Source of the DNA: Plutella xylostella
Lineage: Eukaryota; Arthropoda; Insecta; Lepidoptera; Plutellidae
Direction: 5' to 3'
Assembly (NCBI RefSeq): GCF_932276165.1
Contig: NC_063992.1
Location: 8,008,001 to 8,072,000, forward strand
DNA: 64,000 nucleotides
A model generated the notes under the pieces. It was not told the DNA's origin. It worked only from the letters and a program-made list of their open reading frames with translations, and did no database searches. The position numbers and the translations under genes are program-made. Of this stretch, positions 1-13,999 are shown piece after piece; the stretch's first letter is position 1; each line of letters starts with the position of its first letter.

Positions 1-590
1 ATTAATTTCTCCATATACATTTGATGTCTGACGCACAAACGTCAAATGAACGGCGCCAATCAAAGTAAATTTGTACTTACCTTAAAATTAACTGTATTTT
101 AAACCAGTTTTACGCCTACTGTAATCTGCGTCTTAACTAGCAGTAACATAATAAATCCATCGCCAATTCTCGCTTAACGAGACCCAATAGAAACGGTTTA
201 TTGCTCATCAAAACGCTGAAAGCGCGTATACTGTTGCCAATTTCGTTATATTAATAATAAATAATGTAATATATGGTATGAAGGTGCAATAAAGTACTGT
301 TATTTATACAACACATACAATTACAACTCAATTTATACAAAGAAATGGTATAAAAATTTACCGGTAACTTTTTGTTAGTTAATTTTCTATGCACATGCAC
401 AGTTCACATATTGCCAATCTCTACAATTTATCATAAAAACGCGTGATTTTTACTTTTCCTAATGTATTTTCAGGATCATAAATGACATTAATACTGAAAA
501 ACTGATGATAATGTGCGTAAAAATAACAGTTTCTAGTGCAATAAACTAAACGATGAAAGAGACACATTGCGGTTACGGAGTCTGAAAAAT
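1..590 (+). other. Upstream region / probable 5' UTR of Kif26
   Basis: This is AT-rich sequence with no open frame of note. The part just before the ATG is likely 5' UTR because it contains an in-frame stop (534-536) and no splice acceptor is needed to explain the start. I see no convincing TATA box, and the transcription start cannot be placed by eye. A repressive short upstream ORF is described separately. Further non-coding 5' exons could lie outside the window. Confidence 0.4.
553..585 (+). promoter_or_regulatory. Upstream ORF before the Kif26 start
   Basis: An ATG at 553 opens a 10-codon frame (MKETHCGYGV) that closes at TGA 583-585, five bases before the main ATG at 591 and in a different frame. 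If the transcript starts upstream of 553, scanning ribosomes meet this uORF first; the very short gap leaves little room for re-initiation. The uORF start has C at -3 and A at +4, weaker than the main start, so leaky scanning would be expected. Its functional effect is inferred. Confidence 0.35.
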
Positions 591-646
591 ATGGCGTCGT
601 TCAGTCACCAGGAAACCCAATCCAGTCCTGCCAAGGAACTACCGAG
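591..646 (+). CDS. Kif26: Kif26 exon 1 (start codon, residues 1-18 and part of 19)
   Basis: The ATG at 591 has A at -3 and G at +4, a good initiation context. An in-frame TAG at 534-536 lies 57 nt upstream, so the frame cannot begin earlier in this exon. The exon encodes MASFSHQETQSSPAKELP plus two bases (AG) and ends at a strong donor, GAG|GTAAGT. Those two bases complete an Arg codon with the first base of exon 2, so the phases fit. The peptide has no recognisable domain. The weak point is distance: exon 2 is 21.9 kb away, and an undetected exon or an alternative promoter inside intron 1 is possible. Vertebrate KIF26 proteins have a much longer region before the motor, so either the insect N-terminus is short or other first exons exist. 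Confidence 0.55.
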
Positions 647-2723
647 GTAAGTGTTACCTTTCATCTCTTTTTATTACCCCTTTAAAATATACAAAAATAA
701 AGGATAATTCATTGATTTAGGTATAAAAGGAGCGATGCGACGGACGTATAATATTTCATTATCATTAAATTTCGCGTGAAATGACCAATAAATGTGTGAG
801 CCTCGACTTTAACGACCTTCTTAAGCGTCGTTGGTGGTCTTCATTTTCAGATTGTTGTAAAATATTGTGTGATGTAGCTTCACTTTGGTTAAAATACTCT
901 TTAGATCGCACTTAGAAGGCCTGAACTTAATAACAATGTGATCGTTTTTGTATCACCGCTTTGATCTGTTTCTACAAGCGGAATTATACTATTAGATACA
1001 TTGAGCAACCGCTGAGGAGTTCACTGATAAATTTCCACCCTATACACCCAATATAATATATGGTTACCTTTATTGCCCTACTGATAAACCTAACAGCCTC
1101 TAAACAGATACTGGATCGCCCCAGCTCGTATATAGCTCGTATAATCAATTAGCTGTAAACACACTATCGCGTTTTAGCTCACTGATTGACAACAACAGGC
1201 TATTTGCTGCTATTGGTTAATCAAGATACATATCATGTGTCGTTCATTTGATGGTCACATTTATCGATCGTATTATTTTACTATCTAGCATTCCGTCTGG
1301 GCAATGTGGTTGCCTCATACAAAGCATTAGAACAGATATCGCACAGCAAGATAAGGACCTATCACAACACAAACATCGATTTCTACCTCACCTTTAATTT
1401 CAAAATTTTTAAAACCAACAAAATTCAACCCAACGCTATATCAGTCTAATGCATTATAAAATATGATGTGGAATGTGCGTTAAGGTTCCACTCGAGATAG
1501 CCAATACGTACAGGAACTTCACTGCCTCCTAGAATAGAAAACAATACCTAATGTATTGTGTCTTTTGTAATGAATCTCAGTAAACCAGCAACCATAGAAA
1601 ACTGTTAAATTGACCCCGTCCTACAGCGGACCGTCACACTCCCGCGCGGCATTGAGAACCACACGTGAATGTATCAATAAACGTACTCCTGAAACTCCTG
1701 ACATTCTTACAGCAGTGAACCAGTGAGGGCACCCCTTTAGCTGAAGGGCCCTAGTGGAAGCTACTCACGCACGTCTCGAGAGCAAGATCAATAAGAAAGC
1801 TGCCGCGGGCGCGTCCGCACACATACTTAAATTCCAACACAAATGACCGCCTTATCAGATCCTGCGTCTGCCCGCGGAGCACTCAGAAAAGGATTATTCA
1901 AATGGACTACTCTTTCGAGTGTGGTTGGCGCAAATTGTCATGTTTACTCGAATTAGTTAGGGACTAGGTATATAGTCGTTCAGTGGTTTTACGAAGGCTG
2001 GAGTTGCAGGTTAAAATATATGAACATATGTGGCACCACTCAAAATCAGCTTAGCCGTTGAATACGTGTGATCAGATTCTTAAACAACCACCTTACCTAT
2101 CTTCTCATCAAACAATCCAATAGATCAGACCGATGCCATTTTGTAACTCACATTATTTATATTGCTATTTCTAACTAATAATATGTAATATCACCACACA
2201 CATTCTAATTAGAGAGTTGCGTTAACATCCCAAACCAACCACCGACATTGTTCAATAAAATCATCAGCAACAGTTATGTAAACCAAACTATCAAACCGCA
2301 AATAGCTAAACGAATGATAGTGAAGTTTAAAATAACCCGACAATTAGGAGCCTGTGTGGCGACAAAGCCGGCCTGACAGGAGATAATTGAAACGTCCAGC
2401 TATTTCCATCTGGACCGTGAATATAAAATCAATACTAGGATAAACGGCGCAGACTGTGTGCCTTAACCAAGCGTTTTTATTTCTGTCCTCGCTTACAGGA
2501 ATAGCTAACACATGAATCAGACGTTTCCAAATATTTTGAATTTACTTAAATCGACTGCAACGTAAAGTGCTTTGTGATAATGCGTAATACGGTAGTGCTA
2601 ATTCGTATGCGACTGACGACTGCAGATGTTTCCCAAACTCATATTGACCAACGAACGAACTACAAAACTTTATATTTAAAGTCACAGTAATCAAATTCGC
2701 CAAAAAAAAGGTAATGATACACC

Positions 2724-2795
2724 TGTTGTAGTCCCCAAAGGGGAAGTCAGATACAACCCCCAAGCGAGTCGCCTGCGTTTCGCTATACAGTATAC
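2724..2795 (+). repeat. CCCCGAAGGGG-type dispersed repeat fragment
   Basis: GTAGTCCCCAAAGGGGAAGT and CAAGCGAGTCGCCTGCG resemble the copies at 14692 and 50492. It is more diverged than those. Confidence 0.55.
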
Positions 2796-3566
2796 ACTTG
2801 TAGGTAATCACTGCAATTTTAGTGTTAATTAGTACAGTAAAACCTAATGGTTTTGGTCTAAATATCCTCACTAAGTTTACTAATAACTTTTAGAAGTAGG
2901 CACCATACCAGTATCAATTCGGTCTAATTCAGAAACACAACCTAAATGGACAATAGGCACTCATTTGACATACGTCTTTATAATCAAAGACTGTAAACGC
3001 AAAAAAAGGAATGACAAAAATAGCACATACGAGTACGGGAAAATTTATGATCCCACATGATTTACGATGTATGAAAATTACATAATAAACAATATTGAAT
3101 ACGATCCGCGAGTGCTTTATCATAAATTATAAAACGAACTCCTTACAACGACAGTAATTTAATATGGTGTGAAATATTGCGCAGGATGGATAAAAATAAT
3201 CACCCTGTACAGTCGGATAAAAGCAATGTTTTATTTATAGTTTCTGGTGATAAAAATACATTTAAAAACATTGCTTCATCGAATGTACCTACCTACATAT
3301 TAAGCAAAACTTTCGTAGATTCTACATCAACGGTCTATTGGTGGATGACAATTTAAGAACTATAATAATATCTTCTTCACACTTAAATAGATAAAGTCCC
3401 TAGAGAGGTGGATCGCAATATTTTAATGCTCATTTCCATATGTCCCGATACAAAAACTAAAAGGCAGCATAAAAATTAAATAACTTCGATGGATTGCGTT
3501 TAAATTGCGCGGTGTACAATTTCATGGAAGAGTTTCTTTTAAAAGACAGTATAGACGCGAGCGACA

Positions 3567-3698
3567 GGGGGTTACTCTATACAAAAAACAACCTAACTAA
3601 AGCTGCCATGCAATCGGTACGTTTATTCCCAAGCAGTAGAGTCGTAGTTACCAAAGCAGAGCTCCGAAACTTCGCTTTTCGTATGCTAAAGTGGCTCT
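3567..3698 (+). repeat. GGGGGTCACTC MITE family, copy 1 (degraded)
   Basis: Starts GGGGGTTACTCTATAC and shares the internal ATGCAATCGGTACGTTTA and GCTCCGAAACTTCG segments with the better copies at 11476 and 49864. The right end is decayed (GTGGCTCT in place of GTGACCCC). No clean target duplication is visible, so this looks like an old copy. Confidence 0.75.
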
Positions 3699-4910
3699 GA
3701 GATGACTACGACATCTATAGGGACCGACGGCGTGGAGACATTTCTAACATAATAATACACATCCCCAAGATATAGTCACTCTTATGTCTAGAATGTTAGG
3801 GATTATATTAAAAAGTAAAAGGTAAAGTTTGCAAGTTCAAAATGCTGCCGATGATATTATGATAGTTGGCGTGGCTCGTCCCCGCGGAGGCTACACCAGA
3901 CGCTTACGTCTTCAGCTATTAATAAATAGTTTCAGAAATAGCTGCATTATTTCAGTATTTAAATTTCACATTTCAAAGCTAAGTATTATAAGTTATTAAA
4001 TATCCTAAACATAAACTGCAAACTATCGCTAAAACACTTATAAATGTACGGCTTTATTTATCTTTAATGTAAATGTTTTTCGAGTGCATTAATACAACTA
4101 TGGGTTTGTAAATTTTTTAAACGTTTTAGTCAAAATTGTGATAATTATGTTCCATACCATGATGCCACTAATAATGCTAAAATACACTTAACCTGAATAT
4201 CTTAGACATCACATTTGTACAGCATAATGAATCTGTAAAAACACTGAAAAAGGCGATAAATTTAGATTTTCACGTAATAATTTGGATATATTATCCCGCT
4301 TTAATATCGATGGTGCATAGAGCTGCATTTCCCGTGAACAGGGTAAGTTATGGCGCGATTATCGACGAGTGCTGAATGAATTATGCCAAGCAGCGCTGCA
4401 GACTTTATGGAGACCGCAACTAGCTAGACTGGCTCGTAAAACAAACGGAGTAAGGTCTAGAATGCAACACACGTTTCCACGTGATCGTGCATGGATTTTT
4501 GCCATAGACATACAAGTTATGTTTGAAGGGACAATTGGCCTGAACATTCATTGTCGTCCCCGAAAAACTGTACAGATACGTTTAAACATTAAATTTATAA
4601 CCGTGTAAAATTCACTTCATATTTGAAAAATATAATTATACAATAGAGCTACTAAAGTCTTTCCTCCCCTAACAGGATCCTTCTTCTTTATTATTTGTGA
4701 ATATTCACCATAATCTGAAAGGGTTTAGTGGGAGTAACACAGTTCAAAATATTGAACTAATCGCATATTTTTATGGCACGGGACAGTTTACCATCTAACG
4801 GACGCTGCAATGCCATTATATTTATTTAGATTTCACTGATCGAACGGTGAAGAGTTCTCCAACTAGGCTAGCATACCACCTCATCACACATGTGAGTCCT
4901 GACGCATTCG

Positions 4911-4949
4911 GTAGTCGACAGTAGTCGACATTAGCCGACAGTCGACTAC
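4911..4949. repeat. Small GTAGTCGACA tandem/inverted repeat
   Basis: Two exact GTAGTCGACA units, a third diverged unit (TTAGCCGACA) and an inverted GTCGACTAC in 39 bp. It could form a small hairpin; no function is apparent. Confidence 0.6.
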
Positions 4950-5220
4950 GGCACGCGTGTGGTGAACTCTCATTTTCATTCACGCCGCGCCCCGCCCGCC
5001 TCACTCGGCGACCCGACGTTGGAAATATGCAATTTTGATGGTTTTTCTTTGAATTTCCTTTTTTTCACGTGCCCTGAAATTGTAATATTACCTTAGCTAA
5101 ATCAAACGTAAATGTGATTCTGAAAGGATCTTATTTGTGGGCTAAGTTTGTATAAAAAGTATAACACGATAAAAACGAAAGGAGTCGAGATTTTTTTCTA
5201 AAAAAGCTTTGGATGTGTAG

Positions 5221-5276
5221 ATTGCAAGCTAGGCGCAGGTACGAACCATCGCACAGAGAATAGAATAGAATAGAAG
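5221..5276 (+). repeat. 3' fragment of the GAATA-tail SINE
   Basis: GGCGCAGGTACGAACC followed by AGAGAATAGAATAGAATAGA resembles the end of the SINE at 45656-45990 (GTGCAGGTACTGAAACC then AGAGAATAGAATAGAATAGA). The head and body are missing, consistent with a 5'-truncated retrocopy or a decayed one. Confidence 0.65.
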
Positions 5277-8200
5277 GCTGCAAATTCAAATCATCAGAAA
5301 CACAAGAGCAAATAAATTTGTAAGTATAGAATATAAACCGTTTTGTTGTATATTATAGCGTTAAAATAATCTGTAGTTCCTCTCCAAATAAAGCATACTA
5401 AATGTGGCTGAACTTTCAATAAATTGTGCGTGCACATGTGCTTAATGTCGCGTGAATATTCCCCAAAATGTGATGATGCTCTTAATAAGCCGTGTTCATT
5501 GATATTATCTCTTTAACAATATTGCTGTTAATTTTGTAAACCAAATAAAGTGGTGAACTTCTGACAGAACTTTTCTGTCCTCATAAAATTGAGATTTCCA
5601 CACGCCGGCCGTCGCGTCGTGGCTGAATATGACAGATGATAAGGGTCCACTGCCCAAATATGTTAATAGCTCATATATTTTTCAGCTTATGAGGAGTATG
5701 CTCGGGTATTATTACAACCAATAAACCTCTAGCTATGTAATGCTTCAACATCTTGATTTCAAGCGACACTAAAAATCATTTTTACAATATTGTGCTATAT
5801 AAGCACATAAGTATATTTAGTATGGAAACATAACAATGGCAGTTCAGTAAATCTAAAGTGTAAATCCGTACAAAGTACGGATACATTACACAACACAAAG
5901 CACAACAGATACACAGCATTACCGCATCATTGTTATATCTTTTAATGGCTGAAACGGAGCGTTTTACCAAAATAAAAGACGCACAGATTGACGTCGAATC
6001 GCGTCTCTTTCGGCTCGATGATCCGCGAATAAACCCCCACCCTTCTCGCTAGATGAAAACAGACCCAATATCTGACGTAATAAAGGTGGTATTAAATTTG
6101 GGGAGGTTATTTCCGCATCTGGGTCAGGCCGTTCCGTTGCACATTCTAATCACGTCGGTCCATTTGTTTCGATATATTACCTCGCGAACACCTGAAGGAT
6201 AACTGGGCTTAGTGTTTGCGAATTGGCCGCGTACGAGAACTTTTTGATTCGAATACCTACATGAAAAAATACTTTTTGTATTATCGAGGGATGTAACATA
6301 ACTTTCATGTAATTGGCAATATTACAAACTAAACTTATGTTCAGATGATGTTTGATGAAGTGTGTAGAAGCTTATTAATAAAAAAAAATAGATTCTCCAA
6401 TGTTAGACATAATTAGTATAAAATGATTATTATTCATGCATTGTATTGCTGGTTACAACCTGATTCCTGAATAATGTAATTCTAGCCAATTACTCGACTA
6501 TCTAAACACACATGTATATCAAGTTATTCTGCTCAAACTCATCATTATTGTTCCATGCTTCTGTTGAGTACTTTCCGTGTGTTGTTCCTTTCAGTTTAAT
6601 ATGCTTCGCTGTTATGATCGGGCCGGACGCTAAGCCAGCCACAGACGTGATCCAATCTCGGCGTATGATTGATGCGTCGTGTGTGGAGGGCCTATATCCT
6701 TGTCTATGGCAAGATACATTTTTTACCTCGTCGTGTTTTGACAGCTGGCTGAATGCTCGCTCTATCTGTATCGTTGTTTTTCTTTTGCTGTCGGTTTCAG
6801 CGCTTTTGAAAATGAAATCATTTTCGATTTTGTTTCTATTAAATACCTATTTTCTTAATTTGGGAGTCTAGTTTTCAAAATATTAGTTTTATCTTCGTAT
6901 TTATTGAACCGTTAAACTATAAAAATGAATTGGACAACCGTTTGATTCCATCAAATCACACCAATCTGCAACCCTAAAATGAAACCTTATATTTACGACC
7001 TTCAACAGACATTAAATCCGTTATTTATTATCAAAGCTGTTTGTTTGGAAATGGGTTAATTGATTTGGATCGCTAGCTGTCTAGTTTTGGCAGAATGATT
7101 AAAATTTAACGCCTAAATTAAAATATTAGCGTACAAATTGACGCTGTGAGTAGCTTCGTTAATTATTAAAGGTTTTCCGTCGACGTCGCTCCTACTCGTG
7201 CTCGTAACTCGTAACTTTCACCAGAGCCATGAGATACTGTTGAGATTAGCATTCATGAATGGCGATGGCCGCCGCCGTCAGGAGTCACGTCGGAAATGCG
7301 ACTTCGTTAAAATGCGAGCGAAGTAATGCCACGCCACAACCCCGAGATATCCAAAATTACTTTGCAAACCAATAATCGGAATACGCAAATCGAATTAGAA
7401 ACGCACAATTCTTTACATTAATCCCGGAATGTCCCCGATACGATGTAGAAAGCGAGGAAACCTATCTGTTTGAAGAAAAAGAAAAAATGAATAGGGGAGC
7501 GGAACGGGTCGTAATTTACATAATGTAATCAGCTGGAAGCGTGAACCGATGATTTGAGCAGCCACTTTATTCCCGCCCTTTCACTCCCGCGGACAATCAA
7601 GCGTTTAACTCAGTTAAGAAGCCGCCATTCACAAAACAACGTCAGGATCCCGCAAAAACTTCTACGACAATTGGAACGAAAACTGAAGTTTGAAAACGTT
7701 AATTTGATGTCGCGAGCCGGCTCGCAATGTCCACGGTCACCTCTTTTATATTTTGAAAAATGCATTTTGTACAATTCTCCTTGCAATAAGGAATGTTCGC
7801 CGCCCGGAAGCACAGAGGATTTGAGGCTGAAGTTTTTTGCCTTTTTGTATTCATAAGATGAAAGAAAAAGTTATCTCAGGTGCGTACTAAGTAGATGCCC
7901 CCCTCTTCCTCGAGTCACCTCGCCGGCACTCCTTTTGAAGAATTTCAAGTATTTTTAAATTACTGCAGCCTCTTCTTTAGCCTCTTGTTCATTTTGTCTT
8001 TGGCTGTACTTTTGTTAGAAAGCTTAACGGAACATTTTTAATGTCTCTCTTGTTATTAATCTTCAAAAAAGTATGGACATTTAAATGAGAATTGGGGTTG
8101 TTAAATTTTTAATTAGAAAATGTCGTAAATCTTTGGTTATTATTATTAAAAATATTTTAATTCTTATGTCGTTGTTGGTAATCAGCAGCTCATGAACATT

Positions 8201-8676
8201 GCCACCTGTAGATAGGCGACCAATAAGCGATACAGCGATAAAAATGTAGCCAATGAAGCGAGCATTAATTAACAAAATCAACCAATCACAGCGCACAGAG
8301 TCTACTTAGAGGTCAACGCTCAATACTGCAGCATCTATAGGCACACTAGACGGCTTGCATGATAACGACTACCATTAATTTTGCAAAGTCAATAGTTTGA
8401 ACGGCGAATTCGGGAGCATTGTCGTGTCGAGTAGAACGCTACTTCGACAAGGGGACTGTAAACGAAAGCTTGCTGTAACTGTAACTAACTTGAACCCATT
8501 AACATCTATTCAACAGAGTTTTAACTAACAAAGTGTACAAGTTCGGTAATGTCGCTGAAGTAATGAAAATAAATTACATTTGAATTAATTGCCCTGCATC
8601 ACGACATTACGGCTTTTAATAAGGCGACATGACATACCTACCAACCGAAATAACCTAACGTCACCGTAACAAGACC

Positions 8677-8748
8677 CTTTATTTAAATCATGAACAAAAA
8701 AAACACCGTGACAAATACTCTTTATTTAATTTCATGATTTAAATAAAG
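8677..8748. repeat. Perfect 17-bp inverted repeat in intron 1
   Basis: CTTTATTTAAATCATGA (8677-8693) pairs exactly with TCATGATTTAAATAAAG (8732-8748) across a 38-bp loop. AT-rich; either a decayed MITE or chance enriched by composition. Confidence 0.55.
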
Positions 8749-9459
8749 AAAAAAGTGCAACGCGGCTCTTATGTTATGTTAGTTGGTTAAGTATAACTAT
8801 GTCTTCCTGACAACCTTTGCATCCAAGAGTGATTTAAAAATATTTATAGTTAAACAAACCACTAATTTTTTTAAACAATTACTTATATAACACAAAGTAT
8901 TGCTATCCAATGTTTCTATCTTTGCCTTAATCAGAAATTATAAATCCTCGCTGATGAAAGCTAGTCCATTTTATGAAACTCTCCCTCCTAAAAAAGAGTG
9001 CGCCCCATAAAGGATTACTACAAAGTAGGTCGGACATAAACATCTAAGGTACAAAAAGGATACAATGGAAAGATAATCTCTCAATTAAAATGTTTAGCTG
9101 TGCACAGAGAGTGAAGCGTGAGGTTTATCTTGGGATTTATGTACGTTTCGTTTTTTGTGCTATATTTATAAAGCTCTGTTTAGATCTAAAGCGATATCGC
9201 ATCGCATCGGCCTAGATACCGCTACCGAGCGCGACTGCGATATCACTAAGGGCTGGATAGGCCTCTCAAATTTAAAGAGTACCTATCAAGTAATATTTTA
9301 ACCCTATATTATGCCCAGTGGATCGTGATGGTGTCAGAGCAGTGAACTCTGATCTCTTTAAATGTATCAGATTAAAAATATTTAAATACACCTACACAAA
9401 GATTTTCCTGCTAGTGTCAAGAATTTCATAGGACTTGACAGTGCAGCTTTTTATAAGTT

Positions 9460-9758
9460 TAACGTGTCTGTGTGTATCTGTCGGTGGTAGCGTAGCTCCC
9501 AAACGGCTCAACCGATTCGTTTTGTTTTTTAGGGTATAAGATAATGTTATCCCGAGTGTTCTTTAGTCATATTTTATCAAAATCGGCTTAGCCGTTCAAA
9601 AGTAATGCGAGTTTTAGTGTTCAATGTGTTTTGAATATTGGTGAGGTTATGTTTTTATCTACCTATTTCAGATTATTTGTAGAAGTTGATTTGATTTCAG
9701 ATATTTCACAGGAAATTCTAATACCTACCTGAGGCAAAGCTCGCGGACAACCTAGTTT
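9460..9758 (+). repeat. Remnant of a lepidopteran interspersed repeat
   Basis: It has GTGTGTATCTGTCGGTGG, AACGGCTCAACCGATTCG, ATCGGCTTAGCCGTTC and CAAAGCTCGCGGACAAC in order. I recognise such phrases from repeats abundant in moth and butterfly introns. Boundaries and class are uncertain. Confidence 0.5.
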
Positions 9759-11475
9759 CCTTATAAAAGTGTATTTAATAGCTATCTAGATTTTTTCCTA
9801 CAATAAAAATAGATAAAATGTCACTGGGTGGGTGGACTATTGCAGCAGGCATTTATATCCCTTTTTAAAGTCCCATCGCAGAAGCGCGCAGAAAATAGAT
9901 ATTTCTTAATATCTTAGTGAGCCAGGCACATTTAATGGTTTTAAGTACAATGCGCTGTGAAATAATAGTTTTATAGTGCTATTTTTGCTTTTTGTTTTTT
10001 CATCTTAACGGTATTTAAAACCCCAATAGGTATATTTCAATATCTTCTACTTAAATAACGAGCATAAGAACGAAAATCATTATGTAAATATAATATCTCG
10101 GTAAAATTAAGAGTAAGGAACATACAAAACTAATTATCTTATCTTATCATTACGCTTCCAACAAGCGGTGAAGTAAACCGTAATATTTGTTACCAAAATA
10201 TCTTTCAGAAGTCCAACACGCTTACAACATGCCCGTTTTCAATATAACACATGCATACAGAAAAGACGTTTCACAGAGCGTGTATCCGCTACCGAAACAA
10301 GTGACAACACAGCTTGTTTATGCCGCAGTTGGGTAAGAGTAAGAGAGACAGCTAGATGTTTATATAGATGCCACACGCGTCTTTGTAACATGGTCGTGTT
10401 ATACGTTTACAGTACTGAAAGATCAGACGCAACGATACGCGTCTTGCCCCCGGCTACTCATTACTCACCCCTGCAACAGAATCACAGATAAAAGGCAACC
10501 CATCCGTACATTTTTGAAGTATTTTAAACTTGATTTACATTCTTTGGGAATGTGAAAGACACAAAGATGGGTAGGCTGGGAAAGATTATAAGAATTTTTT
10601 GAAATATAGTTATGATATATATTTACCTTGTACGAACAAACTTTTGTTTAATTAGACAGGCTTTCAGAGACAATATTCATAAAACTGGTATCAATGAATT
10701 AATTATATAATATGTATTGAAATTGCAGTTTACTGCCATAGGGCATGGCTTTTGTCTATTATGTTTAAATTGGAAGTAGGCAATACAATCATATAAAGTT
10801 ATAGTAGAGGTAAGCTCATTTAGTTTTCACAGAAACTAATTACGTAAATAGTCCAAAATATAATAATTAATAACTTTACATAATATACTTAAATGTAGAA
10901 ACATATTATTACAGTTCATTTGTTACATTAGGAACTTTAACCTTAGTAGAATAATTTAGAAGATAAATTATATTAATGTCCTACTTTGGCAAAAGTTGTA
11001 TTTTGTGTAACTAAGTAGATCTCCGATGTCATAATAACTCGTTGTATTCACACTAAAGAGTTCCATTATGAGTACAAAGTAAAGCGAAAGTTAAATGTGG
11101 CTACTTAAACTTTTGTCGCCACATTCGCAGGAAATGTGACAAGTTCTGATATTTTCATATTTATTTTATTTCTTCGCTGTGAAATATTTACGATTATTAC
11201 TTACAAGAAATACTTTCGTTATCATAACAATTTTGATATATTATGATCTCAATAAATACAATAAAAATATTCGGCGCATTTGTGAAAGCTTGACGTAGCT
11301 ATATAGGTGATATGTAATCTCAAACGACCCAAAGGAGGTTTAAATTGCGACTCAAACTGCACAAATAAAAAAAATATATGTTTTTTTCCAAATTCTATGG
11401 CAGTTAAACCTAAATCCATCTGTCGGCTTACAAAATTCCTTCAGTCGCTAACCGCACACCTCTTCAGTTATTCTG

Positions 11476-11611
11476 GAGGGTTACTCTATACTGACGAAAA
11501 GCGAACAAACGAGAGCTGTCGTGCAATCGGCACGTTTAATACAACCAGATGCTGTCGTGGCTCGCGCAGCAGCGCTCCAAAACTTCTGTTTTCGTCATAT
11601 AAAATGACCCC
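11476..11611 (+). repeat. GGGGGTCACTC MITE family, copy 2
   Basis: A ~136-bp element starting GAGGGTTACTCTATACTG and ending AATGACCCC. The interior has GAGAGCTGTCGTGCAATCGG and GTGGCTCGCGCAGCAGCGC. It is flanked by CTG on both sides (11473-11475 and 11612-11614), a possible 3-bp target duplication. Non-coding; the ORFs across it are incidental. Confidence 0.85.
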
Positions 11612-13450
11612 CTGCTCCCCAAAGTTAACATTCATTAAAGCATTATTTTGAGTGTGCGCTCGTTTGCCGGCACGCGACATTAGTTCCGTGGCACGCCGCG
11701 GCGGCTCCACTGAGACGACATAAGGCGTAAAGGGACACATTAAATACGTTTTTCGTTTTGCTACATTACCTTTCTAACTTTATGTGACGTCTGAGAGCCA
11801 CCGATGTAGAATGAAAACATTTTATTAAGCCCAATGTTTAACTGTTGCTTTCGTTGTGACATTCATGGATACAGTGGGTGGTCTTTACCAATTATTCCCG
11901 CTTGTTTGATATATTTTGATACGAAGCTTCTCACATAAAATTTATCTTCAGTTACTTTGTTGTGTGCTCTCCGCGTCGAAAAGTTTAATATGACATTGCA
12001 CATAAAGTAAATGGAGATAGCCGCTTCTAACAATAGACTGCTTTGCGTATTATTTTTGTACAACACTTTTGTGAGCATACAGAAAAGTTCTTTAAGACTT
12101 GTTCAAGCGTGAAATTTTCAGAACTTGCCTTCCGTTTTATACAAAAGACTTTCCTTGACCGTTGTTTGCAGTTCTTTTAACATGTGTACAAACAGACAGC
12201 TTTTGTGTGCATATTTACAGTTATTCTGGTGAGGTTTGGCGGCACGTTATCGCTGGTAGAATGCACATAATTGAGTCTGGTTTGCGAGTGACAGCTATTG
12301 TCGGTTCCTGAAATATTGGTTTAAAGGGGAACGCTCTGAAACGCTCTCACTTTCGTAGGGGAGCCTATAAAGATGTTGGATTCAGACAAGTTTTTATGTA
12401 AAAATCATCGTTGGTTCATCAATGAATGCAAATGGTCAAAACATGACTTTTTCTTGTGTTTGACTGTTTGGCATTGGCTGTGATGAAATTCTTACAAAAT
12501 CCCTAACAGTACATGGATGGTATAGTATCATCACGAACTGCTTAAAAAGTGTTCGTAAGTATACAAAATTAATATTATATTATTTCAGTCGGTAAAACTC
12601 TCAGTTTCCGAGAGGCAACCTAATGAATTAATAAATATTTCTGAATTCAGACGTATAAATTGAATTATACCGATGACTACAGATACTATGATTGATAAAC
12701 CAGCATTTAAATTATTAATACGTAATATATGCCCACATAAATTTATGAACATAAATGTTATATTCTCAGCTTTATTTTTAAATCGTATTTAAACCTTTCG
12801 CCCATGAATATACCTTAGCGACAAAAGAGATCATGTAACAAATATCTCCGTTAACTCCCAACAAAGGAGATCAGGTGTGCGCTGTATACGGTGAGCGGAT
12901 TGGTTCATCAGTCAAGCAAATCAATGGAGCTTAGCTTTGGATCCGACTGTACCCGGCGGTACAGCCACTATCACAAGTGGGTTTGAGCACAAAGGGAATG
13001 TCAACCTAAAATACAATACCTATACCTGGATCTTTAATTCGACGGAATTCTGACATTTCAAAAGTGATGCTACTTAAAAAGCTCTTAACCGAAAAAAGGT
13101 AAAATTTGGATCCATTTCTGGGCAATAAAAAAATAAAATGACAGATAATGTATCGAATTCATATTAATTACTTTATTTTATTCTTTAGCTGGCATCACTT
13201 CCTACTAAATACAGGGATAGTAAACCTTTTTAATCGATTTCAAAAAAAGATTCTCTATTCGGTACATACTCGTATGTACTTATGTAAGATTATTGGAACT
13301 GCAAACAAATATACTTGCAAAATTTGTATGTTTATAATGTTTGTCCACGCATATCTCCGAAACGATTGAACCGATTGCCACTATTAATTTTTGTAATGGC
13401 TTAGTCTAAGTTTCATCATAATCGGTAAGTATTAATAATGATTAGATATT

Positions 13451-13772
13451 CTATTCTATTCTCTTTGGGGATGTAAGTACCTGCACCTGGCTCTCTCGAG
13501 TGGAACCTTTGCATCCCCAAGGTCTAAACTGCCTTCCTAAGCTTGGACCATTTCCCACCACGCTGGTCCACTGCGGGTTGGTGGGTTCATATATCTAGAT
13601 GTGCTAAATCTAGATATGCAGGTTTCTTCACGATGTTTTCCTTCACCGTAAGAGCGATGGTATACATTGTACTTAAGTTAAAAGAACTCATTGGTACATG
13701 TCAGCGCCGGGATTCGAACCCGCATCTCTTGCGTGAGAAGCGGGCGCTTACCCGACTGGGCTACCACCGCTC
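13451..13772 (-). mobile_element. tRNA-derived SINE (reverse), GAATA-tail family
   Basis: On the minus strand the head GAGCGGTGGTAGCCCAGTCG and the B box GGTTCGAATCC form a pol III promoter. The body contains GTACAATGTATACCATCGCT and CCAACCCGCAGTGGACCAGC, and the tail is an (AATAG)n run at 13451-13470. The same element lies in forward orientation at 45656-45990. Flanks TAATAATGATTAGATATT (13433-13450) and TAATAATCGATTAGATATT (13784-13802) look like an imperfect target duplication. Both strands appear open for short ORFs, which are incidental. Confidence 0.88.
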
Positions 13773-13999
13773 TTATTATTATTTAATAATCGATTAGATA
13801 TTTTAATAATCAATTATATTTTTTCTTTATTTATTAATTTATACTTTAATTAAGTATATTATTTTTGTGATGTAAAGGGACGTAATTATTACTCACCGTA
13901 GGTAATTATCCCCTTTTAATTTGGAGCGCCGCACTTAATAAAATGGATACATTCACTAACAAATAAAATGTATAGAGTAGTTTAGACTTAGATGTTCAG

